In this document: one piece after another, positions 1 to 7,397 of the stretch | Layout of the letters: the number at the start of each line of letters is the position of its first letter | Numbering within the stretch: the stretch's first letter is position 1 | Source of the DNA: Atopobium sp. ICM42b | GTDB lineage: Bacteria; Actinomycetota; Coriobacteriia; Coriobacteriales; Atopobiaceae | Assembly: GCA_000564995.1 (NCBI GenBank) | Contig: JDFH01000006.1 | Coordinates: 147,299 to 211,298, forward strand | DNA length: 64,000 nucleotides | Reading direction: 5' to 3' | Notes under the pieces: generated by a model | The model's database searches: none | What the model saw: only the letters and a program-made list of their open reading frames with translations | Told to the model about the DNA's origin: nothing | Translations under genes and position numbers: made by a program

Positions 1-965
1 CCTGGGAAGCCACACATTCCCGTAGTTCGAAGAACCATGCCAGGAATCTCAGTTCTGAGGCGATCAAAAAGCTCACGAAGCTCCTGTGTAGAGCCAGAAC
101 GACCCATGCGCTTAAGAATGCGCTCGTTGCAGTGCTGAATTGGAATATCAATGTAAGGAAGAACCTCAGGTGTATCGCGAATAGTGCTGATGAGCTCATC
201 GGTCATACCTTCTGGCTGCAGATACAAAACACGAATCCATCCCTTATAAGGACGAACTACCTCAGCAACCTGCTGCATAAGCTTGGCAAGCGTTGGAGTC
301 TGACCATCTGCTGTATCAGGCATATCCGAGCCCCAGATACCGGTGTCCTGGCCAATCAGAATGACCTCACGAACACCACCTTCCATCAGCTCATGTACCT
401 CTTGAAGAATCTCTTCAGCAGGCCTTGAGTGATAGTGACCACGAATGTACGGAATGGCGCAGAAGGCACAGAATCTATCACAGCCCTCGGAAATCTTTAC
501 AAATGCACTGGCGCCATCAATGGTGCGCAGCATTCCATGGGCAGCAACAATTGACTGCGTAGGCTCAGGGATATTCAGAACGTCTGCAACAACGCTGACA
601 ATGCCATCTTCTTGATCTGCCGGAACAAACGCAGCAACTTCAGGAAGCTGCTCGTTAAGCTCTGCGCCATACCTGGAAGGAACGCAGCCACACATAATAA
701 TGGGCAGCTTACGCACTCCCTCAGAAGCGCCTTCGGCAATCTCAAGGGTAGTCTCAATAGACTCTTCTGTTGCAGAAGCCAAGAACGAGCAGGTATTGAT
801 AATTGCAACGTCTGCTGACTCTGGGTCTGCAACTTCACCAAAACCAGAGGCCAAAAGACGCGCACGCATGCGGTCTGTATCAACCTCGTTTTTAGCGCAT
901 CCTAACGTGATGTATAGGACGTTATAGCCCCTATCGATAGTTGTTGAACTGGAGGGGCTGGCCAT
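1..965 (-). CDS. rimO: RimO, ribosomal protein S12 methylthiotransferase (3' end cut by window edge)
   Basis: Radical-SAM methylthiotransferase that adds a methylthio group to the conserved Asp of ribosomal protein S12. Translating the minus strand from 965 gives the UPF0004 N-terminal domain with its iron-sulfur cysteines (TLGCAKNEVDTD, INTCSFL, IIMCGCVPSR). The radical-SAM cluster EGCDRFCAFCTIPYIRG follows, then the TIM-barrel part (VLIGQDTGIWG, YLQPEGM). The reading frame runs off position 1, so about 321 residues are visible and the C-terminal TRAM domain is missing. The ATG at 965 is chosen because AAGGAG lies 7 bases upstream; it overlaps the end of yajQ by 35 bases, which suggests translational coupling. 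MtaB at 13657-14928 is a paralogue with a tRNA substrate; the IDIPIQHCNERILKRMGR segment fits RimO better. Confidence 0.93.
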   Translation of the reverse strand, partial: MASPSSSTTIDRGYNVLYITLGCAKNEVDTDRMRARLLASGFGEVADPESADVAIINTCSFLASATEESIETTLEIAEGASEGVRKLPIIMCGCVPSRYGAELNEQLPEVAAFVPADQEDGIVSVVADVLNIPEPTQSIVAAHGMLRTIDGASAFVKISEGCDRFCAFCAIPYIRGHYHSRPAEEILQEVHELMEGGVREVILIGQDTGIWGSDMPDTADGQTPTLAKLMQQVAEVVRPYKGWIRVLYLQPEGMTDELISTIRDTPEVLPYIDIPIQHCNERILKRMGRSGSTQELRELFDRLRTEIPGMVLRTTGMCGFP

Positions 966-1428
966 AGTCTTTCTCCTTAAGGCTTGCAATCACAGACTGA
1001 AGAACATCGCGAGAAGCACTAGAAACACGCAGCTTATCGCCCTCAACGGTTGCCTTAGCCTTAACTTTCATATCACGAATATCTTTAGCGATCTTCTTGG
1101 CAGTCTCCTGGTCAATACCAGAAACAATAGAGCCAATCTGACGCACGGTAGAACCTGCTGCAGGAATGGGGTCTCCCCAACGAATAACAGTCAGATCAAT
1201 TCCGCGCTTTACCAGCTTGGAGCCAAGAACATCCCTAACCTGAGATGCAACAAAATCTGCAGGCGCCTCAATAGTGAACTTACCCTCTTTCTTAGAGAGC
1301 TCAAGTGTTGCACCAGAATCCTTAAGATCGTAGCGCTGAGTTAGCTCACGAGCTGCCTGCTGAAATGCATTATCAACTTCCATCATGTCTACTTCAGACA
1401 CAACGTCAAAGCTTGATTCTTTAGCCAT
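931..1428 (-). CDS. yajQ: YajQ family nucleotide-binding protein
   Basis: A 165-residue protein of the YajQ (DUF520) family, the usual length. It begins MAKESSFDVVSEVDMMEVDNAF, typical of the family, and continues with QRYDLKDSG and the RWGDPIPAAGSTVRQ region. Family members have two ferredoxin-like domains and bind nucleotides; some bind cyclic di-GMP, but the cellular role here is not shown by the sequence. The start codon follows GGAGGGGAA directly. It sits between the RodZ-like gene and rimO, co-directional with both, with an inverted-repeat hairpin just upstream. Confidence 0.93.
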   Translation of the reverse strand: MAKESSFDVVSEVDMMEVDNAFQQAARELTQRYDLKDSGATLELSKKEGKFTIEAPADFVASQVRDVLGSKLVKRGIDLTVIRWGDPIPAAGSTVRQIGSIVSGIDQETAKKIAKDIRDMKVKAKATVEGDKLRVSSASRDVLQSVIASLKEKDYGQPLQFNNYR

Positions 1429-1446
1429 TTCCCCTCCGTATTACCT

Positions 1447-1468
1447 GGGCGAGAAGAACTTCTCGCCC
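1447..1468. repeat. Perfect 10-bp inverted repeat made of two copies of GGCGAGAAG
   Basis: GGGCGAGAAG, two bases, then CTTCTCGCCC form a near-perfect palindrome in the 48-bp gap between the RodZ-like gene and yajQ. In RNA the practical stem is 9 bp with a 4-base loop. On the minus strand no T-run follows, so it is not a classical terminator; it could be a weak terminator, a processing site or an RNA stabiliser. Each arm contains the dispersed word described at 1448-62036. Confidence 0.75.
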
Positions 1469-1476
1469 CATGGCGT

Positions 1477-2982
1477 TTAGTTGCTTGAATTGCTGTTGGA
1501 ATTCTGGTTGTTAGTGGTGCCAGAAGTTCCACCGGTAGTACTTGTTGACGTGCTGTTTGTTTGAGTTCCAGAAGCATTTGCTGCAGTACTGTCAGCAGGC
1601 TTAGTGCCCTGAATGGTCAAGGTACCAATACCAGAAGCATTTGCGTCAAATGGCTTAGCAGTGCCATTAACGGTAACTGCAACTGCGCCAGGTGTACCTG
1701 CAAGAACGTTCATGGAATCAGTGACGGTGTATGTCTGAGACCAAGGACCAGTAATTGCATCAGCCTCAACACTCTTACCATCAACAGTAATCTCAACCCA
1801 ACTGGTCTGACCATCTGCAACAGTAACCACTACGGTAGTCTGCTTAGGAGTCTCTTCCTTCTTTGGCTCAGTTGTAGTGGTGCTCTTAGAAGCATCAGTT
1901 GAATCCTTCTTAGAGGTGTCCGTGTTGCTATTTGTAGTAGTGGAATTCTTTGAAGAATCAGTTGTTGAATTATTAACGCTTACTGTCTTTGTTGTAGTAG
2001 GTGTAGTACGAGCTGTCATGCAGGAACGAACGCTGAACAGCAAAACGGCAGTAATAATCACAACAACAAGAGCAAACACAGTGGCAATAGTGCGTCCTGT
2101 GTCAGAGAAGTAATTCTGAAGTGCTCCCATAACACCTGGTCTTTGAGGAGCGCGGCGCTGTTGGGCGGCGGCGCCAGATGGCTGGCGACGGCGAACATTA
2201 GGCCTATCTACCTGCGCGATATTTCTTGATCCACGACGACCAGAAATAGTTGATGCACGCTCGTAAGGAGCAGTTACATTGTCATAGCGAAGGTCATCAG
2301 TGTAATCGCTTGGAGCAACAGTTCTTCTGGTTACATCGTCTTTGTAAGCTGGAATGCTAACACCTGCAATGCCTACACGCTTGCGCTGAACGCCACCGCG
2401 CGTACGGCTTGCCATAGTCTTCTGACGAGAAGCTTCTTCAATTCCAGCATTGTAGGCATGACCTGTGGCGTAGCGAGAATACGAGTAGCCGCCAGCATCC
2501 TCCTCAGATGCCTGAGCACCCAGAGGTACACCAGTTTGTCTGGAGCGAACACCAGACGTGGTTGCAAAGGCGCCCATATCGCCAGCTGGTCCTCCCGATG
2601 TGGGGAGAAGGCCGTGGTACTGTACATATGCCTTTGGCCTGCTACCAGACTCGTTTACGACGTCATAGCCCGCAATGCCACGACCAGACTGGGTGTCTCG
2701 CGTACGACGACGCAACTCATGAGAGTAGGTGCCGTTTTCAAACTCATAGCTCTCTTCCTGGAAGAGGTCTACGATCTCACGCGGATTAAGTCCTAGGTAG
2801 CGAGCATACGAAGAAAGCATGCCCTGAGCATAACCGCTCTGAGGCATATTCGTAAAATCGCCTTCCTCAAAAGCAATAAGTGCCTGCTCCTTGAGGCGAA
2901 GAATCTTTGATGCTTGAGTGATAGAAAGCCCGAGCTGACGTCTACGTTCTACGAGCATCTCACTAAAACGAGGGCGTGGCAT
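1477..2982 (-). CDS. RodZ-like membrane protein with N-terminal helix-turn-helix
   Basis: A 501-residue protein with the layout of RodZ, the membrane protein that links the MreB cytoskeleton to wall synthesis. Residues 5-75 are an Xre-type HTH (MLVERRRQLGLSITQASKIL, then LKEQALIAFEEGDF). A long basic, low-complexity linker follows. One membrane segment lies near 300-322 (TIATVFALVVVIITAVLLF). After it come a Thr/Ser/Lys-rich stretch and a DUF4115-like beta domain (WVEITVDGKSVEADAITGPW). The last 35 residues are almost only Ser, Thr, Asn and Gly. It starts 2 bases after ftsK and has a GAGG sequence upstream. The linker is longer than in E. coli RodZ. RodZ function is inferred from architecture; no mreB is in view. 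Confidence 0.75.
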   Translation of the reverse strand: MPRPRFSEMLVERRRQLGLSITQASKILRLKEQALIAFEEGDFTNMPQSGYAQGMLSSYARYLGLNPREIVDLFQEESYEFENGTYSHELRRRTRDTQSGRGIAGYDVVNESGSRPKAYVQYHGLLPTSGGPAGDMGAFATTSGVRSRQTGVPLGAQASEEDAGGYSYSRYATGHAYNAGIEEASRQKTMASRTRGGVQRKRVGIAGVSIPAYKDDVTRRTVAPSDYTDDLRYDNVTAPYERASTISGRRGSRNIAQVDRPNVRRRQPSGAAAQQRRAPQRPGVMGALQNYFSDTGRTIATVFALVVVIITAVLLFSVRSCMTARTTPTTTKTVSVNNSTTDSSKNSTTTNSNTDTSKKDSTDASKSTTTTEPKKEETPKQTTVVVTVADGQTSWVEITVDGKSVEADAITGPWSQTYTVTDSMNVLAGTPGAVAVTVNGTAKPFDANASGIGTLTIQGTKPADSTAANASGTQTNSTSTSTTGGTSGTTNNQNSNSNSSN

Positions 2983-2984
2983 GC

Positions 2985-5477
2985 TTACTCTACCTCCCTA
3001 TAGGCAGCGTCTTGAACTTTGAGCTCTTCAAGAGCATCTTTATCGATAAGAACTTCTCGAGGCTTTGATCCGTTAGCTGGGCCAACAACACCTTTTGCCT
3101 CAAGCATATCCATAATTCTACCAGCACGAGCATACCCAACGGAGAGTGCTCTTTGCAAACTAGATGTAGAACCTAGCTGAGAATCCACAATAATGCGCGC
3201 AGCTTCCCAAATGAGTGGGTCGTCTGCCTGTGCCATACCACCAACTCCGCCAACACCATCAGCCTGTGTTGGCGTTGCAACGGTCAAGATGTTGTCGTGA
3301 TATTCGGCCACGCGCTGAGTGCGGATGTACTTAACGGTCTCCTCAATCTCCTCGTCAGAGACCCAGCAACCCTGTGCACGATTAGGCTTCTTACCACGAA
3401 GTTTAACCAGCATGTCACCCTTACCCAGCAGCTGCTCAGCGCCCTTTTGGTCCAGAATAATGCGGGAGTTCAAAGAGTTATCAACTGAGAGCGCAACACG
3501 GTTATCGATATTTGCACGAATCAAACCGGTTACAACATCTGCAGAAGGACGCTGCGTTGCAACAATCAGGTGAATACCTGCAGCACGACCAAGCTGAGCA
3601 ATACGGACAATGGAAGACTCAACGTCTTTGCCAGCAACCATCATGAGGTCAGCAAGCTCGTCGATGACAATGACAAAGTACGGCATGTGCTTTGGAGGAT
3701 TCTCCATATCAGCGTACTTATCGCCATCAACATTTCTGTTGTACGTCTTAATGTCACGCACTTTGTAGTGCTCAAATACCTTAAGGCGGCGCTCCATCTC
3801 GGTGACGCCCCACTGAAGCGCACTTGCGGCCTGCCTTGGCTCGGTAACAACTGGAACATACAGGTGAGGAAGACCAGCGTAACCCGTAAACTCAACGCGC
3901 TTTGGGTCAACCATAATCAGGCGGACCTGCTCAGGAGTTGCGCGCATGAGCATAGACATAACAATGGCGTTGAGCAGGACAGACTTACCAGAACCAGTGG
4001 TACCTGCTACCAGCAAGTGAGGAAGACTTGCAAGGTCAACAACAATTGGCTTGCCCTCAGAATCGCGACCAAAAGCGCACTCAAGAGGACCGCCCTTTGC
4101 AAACGGAAGAACGTCAGCCAAGTTGACTGCCTGGGCTTTCTCGTTAGGAATCTCAATGCCGACTAGAGAAGTTCCAGGAATTGGTGCAAAAATACGAACA
4201 GACTTTGCCGCAAGTGAAAGCGCAATATCGTCCTCAAGATTGGTGATCTTGTTGACGCGCTCACCCTCGCCCATCGAAATCTTAAACGTAGTGACAGAAG
4301 GACCCGCAGTCCAACCAACTACCTGGCTGGAAAGGCCAAACTCCTCAAGCGTAGCCTGGAGTCTCTGAGCAGTAGCTTCAAGCTCATCATCGCTTACGGC
4401 AGAAGTGGCCGAGTTCTTGTTTGTCTTCAGAATGGTAAATGGTGGCAGCTCATACGACTCATCGTTGTCGCCTGGCCTTTTAAGCTGGTCAGGTGTGGCG
4501 AGAAAATCGGGTGTCGTTTTAGCTTTGCTCTTAGGTTTAGCCTGTTTTGTTGTAGGAGCAACATCAGCTACAGAAACATCGTTTTTCTCGACAACTGCAT
4601 CATCTGGCTGGTCTTTCTTCTTAGAGCGCAGCTTATTCTTAGCCTTATCAATGAGCGTAGTAGGAGCATCTCCTGCGTCCTCTTGCGCCTCTTCTTCCTC
4701 ATAAAGACGGGCGTCACGCTTAATGACAGAAGTCTTGCGATTGCCCAGATAGGTGGTCTCCCCTTCACCGGTCTCGTCAAAGAGAGAAGACTGGTTGTTT
4801 GCGCCACGTCTACCCTGCTTCTTTGCAGGCTGTGGAGCATTTGCGGCGTAAAGTGCCTCTTCTTTTGCAAGAGCACGCTCTTCTTTACGGTAGCGATGAT
4901 TCTCACGCGCTTCATCCAGGCGGAAGCTTACGCGCTCAACCATGTCAGAAATAGAGAAGCCGCAGATAACAACACCGGCAATAATAAAGCCAATCAAAAG
5001 TACATTGCCCACCACGCGGCCAACAAAGCGCAACAAAACCCAAGCAATACCGCCGCCCACATAACCGCCGGCAGCCTCTAGAACTTTTGTGCCCAGAAGC
5101 ATATCTGGAGCAGCCTCGGCACCTGGGAAGTTAAGTGAAATAAGAGCAAGAGCAGCAAGAACGTCCAGCGTTAGACCAATAGCAATACGCGTTGAGATTC
5201 CCTGATCATCACGCATAAAGAAGGTCATAGCAAAGACAAATACTGCAATGGGAAAAAGTAGTGCTCCCGTACCAAAACAGAGCTTGAGTCCATGACCCAT
5301 TGCGCTGGTAATAACAGCGTTAGTAGGGACAATAATGGACAAAAACAGAGCAATTGCAACCACTGCAAGAACAACACCAATGATATCGTTCTGCAGTGGG
5401 CTCAAGCCTACTGCCTGTGCAGAAGCGGCGTTTCTAGAATTTCTTTTTGCTGCGTTTGAGGTGCGTTTAGAGGGCAT
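2985..5477 (-). CDS. ftsK: FtsK/SpoIIIE-type DNA translocase
   Basis: Septal DNA pump that moves chromosomes through the closing division site. The N-terminus has four hydrophobic segments (for example LSPLQNDIIGVVLAVVAIAL). A charged linker of about 150 residues follows, much shorter than in E. coli. The motor has Walker A GTTGSGKS near residue 490, Walker B FVIVIDELADLMM, and the VATQRPSADV motif. The C-terminal winged-helix gamma domain (SSLQRALSVGYARAGRIMDM) reads polar guide sequences. The frame is open further upstream to a TTG at 5537, but the ATG at 5477 is preferred because GGAGGT lies about 9 bases upstream, inside the stop region of the RNase J gene. The result is 830 residues and a 5-base gap to rnj instead of an overlap. 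Confidence 0.94.
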   Translation of the reverse strand: MPSKRTSNAAKRNSRNAASAQAVGLSPLQNDIIGVVLAVVAIALFLSIIVPTNAVITSAMGHGLKLCFGTGALLFPIAVFVFAMTFFMRDDQGISTRIAIGLTLDVLAALALISLNFPGAEAAPDMLLGTKVLEAAGGYVGGGIAWVLLRFVGRVVGNVLLIGFIIAGVVICGFSISDMVERVSFRLDEARENHRYRKEERALAKEEALYAANAPQPAKKQGRRGANNQSSLFDETGEGETTYLGNRKTSVIKRDARLYEEEEAQEDAGDAPTTLIDKAKNKLRSKKKDQPDDAVVEKNDVSVADVAPTTKQAKPKSKAKTTPDFLATPDQLKRPGDNDESYELPPFTILKTNKNSATSAVSDDELEATAQRLQATLEEFGLSSQVVGWTAGPSVTTFKISMGEGERVNKITNLEDDIALSLAAKSVRIFAPIPGTSLVGIEIPNEKAQAVNLADVLPFAKGGPLECAFGRDSEGKPIVVDLASLPHLLVAGTTGSGKSVLLNAIVMSMLMRATPEQVRLIMVDPKRVEFTGYAGLPHLYVPVVTEPRQAASALQWGVTEMERRLKVFEHYKVRDIKTYNRNVDGDKYADMENPPKHMPYFVIVIDELADLMMVAGKDVESSIVRIAQLGRAAGIHLIVATQRPSADVVTGLIRANIDNRVALSVDNSLNSRIILDQKGAEQLLGKGDMLVKLRGKKPNRAQGCWVSDEEIEETVKYIRTQRVAEYHDNILTVATPTQADGVGGVGGMAQADDPLIWEAARIIVDSQLGSTSSLQRALSVGYARAGRIMDMLEAKGVVGPANGSKPREVLIDKDALEELKVQDAAYREVE

Positions 5478-5482
5478 TGGGC

Positions 5483-7147
5483 TTATACCTCCATAATGAC
5501 CGGAATAACCATTGGTCGAGTACGAGTTTTGCTCCAAAGGAAGTTAGAAAGGGCATTGCGTACGCTCTTTCTCATTGCTTCAATGTTTGCGCCTTCGGAC
5601 TTAGAGGCCTTCTCAATTGAATTTCTCACAAGATTCTGTGCGTCATGCATAAGCTCGTCATCGTCGGCAAATGAAACACCACGGCCAGAAATCTCAACAA
5701 CACCTGGCTTAAGGTTGCGACCAACAAGGGTTACCACTGCGGTAACAATGCCGTCCTGAGAAAGGCGCTGGCGGTCACGAAGAACAACAGGGTTAGCGTC
5801 GGTGACAGAGAGGCCGTCAACGTACACTACGCCAGACTCAACCGTCTTACCACGAGTAACCTTGCCGTTTCTCATCTCAAGCGTGTCGCCGTTATCAAGA
5901 ATGAAAATGCGATTAGCAGGAACGCCCATCTGCTGAGCAAGTTCTGCGTGAGCACGCAGGTGAACAGCCTCACCATGAACAGGCATGAAGTTCTTTGGAC
6001 GAGCCATACCAAGCATAAGCTTGAGCTCTTCCTGGCTACCATGGCCAGAAACATGGACAAGTGCCTTTGACTTATCGTAAATCTCGCAACCAATCTTAGA
6101 GAGCGCGTTGATGATAGACTGAACGCTCTTCTCGTTACCTGGAACAGGAGTTGCAGAGATGATTACGGTGTCCTGAGGACGAATGGAAAGCGACTTGTGC
6201 TCTCCGTTTGCCATGCGTGCCAAAGCACTCAGAGGCTCTCCCTGGGAACCGGTACACAGAACAACAATGCGATCATCTGCGAGTTTATCAACATCGTAAG
6301 CATCAATGATGTCTTTATCGGCAATGTTGAGGTAACCAAGCTCACGCGCAACCTTTGTGTTGGTAATCATAGAGCGACCGGTAACAACAACCTTGCGCTT
6401 TACCGCTACAGAAGCGTCACACACCTGCTGAAGACGGTGAATGTGGCTTGAGAACGACGCCACAAAGACGCGACCGGTTGCATTTTTGATGATGTGACGA
6501 AGCGCTGCACCAACGGAAGCCTCGGATGGAGTCATACCGGGGCGGTTGGCGTTTGTGGAGTCAGACAGCAGCAGGTCAAGGCCCTCAGAGCCAAACTTGG
6601 TGATAGCCGCATAATTTGGACGCACGCCATCAATAGGAGTCTGATCAAGCTTAAAGTCACCGGAGTGAATAAGCGTTCCTGCAGGAGTCTTCATATGAAT
6701 ACCAAAAGCTGCAGGAATAGAGTGGGTCATCGAGAAGAACGTGATGTCAAAGGCACCAAGCTGGACCTTTGAGCCATCAGTAACCTCACGAAGCTTGGTG
6801 CCCACAATCTTGTGCTCAGCAAGCTTGCCTTCAATAAAGCCAAGCGAAAGCTTACTGGAATAGATTGGCACCTTACGAGTAAGGTCCATAAGCAGGTACG
6901 GAAGAGCACCAATGTGATCCTCGTGACCGTGGGTAATCAAAATACCGCGAAGCTTATCTTCATTTTCAAGTACATAGGTGTAGTCTGGCAAAACTAGGTC
7001 AATACCAGGCTGTTCGTCATCTGGGAACATCAAACCAGCATCAACAAGCACCATATCATTACCGTACTCGAATACGGTCATGTTCTTGCCAATGCCATCA
7101 AGTCCGCCCATAGGAATGACTTTAAGAGCTGGGTCTTTCTTAGGCAT
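5483..7147 (-). CDS. rnj: Ribonuclease J
   Basis: Metallo-beta-lactamase/beta-CASP ribonuclease with 5'-3' exonuclease and endonuclease activity in mRNA decay and rRNA processing. At 554 residues it has the family length. Visible motifs are the zinc ligands ITHGHEDHIGALPY near residue 73, HSGDFKLDQ, LLSDSTNAN, the beta-CASP part VFVASFSSHIHRLQQ, and the late histidine motif LVHVSGHGSQEEL. The N-terminus MPKKDPALKVIPMGGLDGIGKN is typical. The ATG at 7147 follows GAAAGGAAAG. It heads the group rnj-ftsK-rodZ-like-yajQ-rimO. Its neighbour upstream is pnp, another RNA-decay enzyme, but in a separate transcript judging by the 250-bp gap. Confidence 0.96.
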   Translation of the reverse strand: MPKKDPALKVIPMGGLDGIGKNMTVFEYGNDMVLVDAGLMFPDDEQPGIDLVLPDYTYVLENEDKLRGILITHGHEDHIGALPYLLMDLTRKVPIYSSKLSLGFIEGKLAEHKIVGTKLREVTDGSKVQLGAFDITFFSMTHSIPAAFGIHMKTPAGTLIHSGDFKLDQTPIDGVRPNYAAITKFGSEGLDLLLSDSTNANRPGMTPSEASVGAALRHIIKNATGRVFVASFSSHIHRLQQVCDASVAVKRKVVVTGRSMITNTKVARELGYLNIADKDIIDAYDVDKLADDRIVVLCTGSQGEPLSALARMANGEHKSLSIRPQDTVIISATPVPGNEKSVQSIINALSKIGCEIYDKSKALVHVSGHGSQEELKLMLGMARPKNFMPVHGEAVHLRAHAELAQQMGVPANRIFILDNGDTLEMRNGKVTRGKTVESGVVYVDGLSVTDANPVVLRDRQRLSQDGIVTAVVTLVGRNLKPGVVEISGRGVSFADDDELMHDAQNLVRNSIEKASKSEGANIEAMRKSVRNALSNFLWSKTRTRPMVIPVIMEV

Positions 7148-7305
7148 TAAAAAACTTTCCTTTCAAAACAACTTTCTATAACAGACGCAACCCAAAGGGC
7201 CGTCTACAAGACTTTTTGCAAAATCTACATGTTGTTTAATTATATAAAAAATCTGCACGTATTACGCTATATATTCCCAAAGAATCAAAATCTCAACAGA
7301 ATAAC
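7148..7305 (-). promoter_or_regulatory. Leader/promoter region of the rnj operon
   Basis: AT-rich gap upstream of rnj. On the minus strand an extended -10-like sequence TGTTATAGA lies about 30 bases before the start codon, without a convincing -35. Just upstream, AGACG-GCCC-TTT-GGGT and CGTCT can pair as a bulged hairpin. No other open frame or RNA is seen here. Promoter placement is tentative. Confidence 0.3.
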
Positions 7306-7337
7306 AAGAGAGCTCCGACATGCATCGAAGCTCTCTT
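7306..7337 (-). terminator. Candidate terminator of pnp
   Basis: Perfect 9-bp inverted repeat AAGAGAGCT/AGCTCTCTT with a 14-base loop, 60 bases past the pnp stop codon. On the minus strand it is followed by GTTATTCTGTT, which is only moderately T-rich. Confidence 0.5.
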
Positions 7338-7397
7338 CAATACCTCATGTTTTATAAGACCTCGCGTGACGAGAAACCCATTGAGTTTGAGCGTGCC

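Noticed and set aside
5478-5537. Upstream TTG start for ftsK
   Set aside because: It would overlap rnj by 55 bases and has no ribosome site, whereas the ATG at 5477 has GGAGGT.
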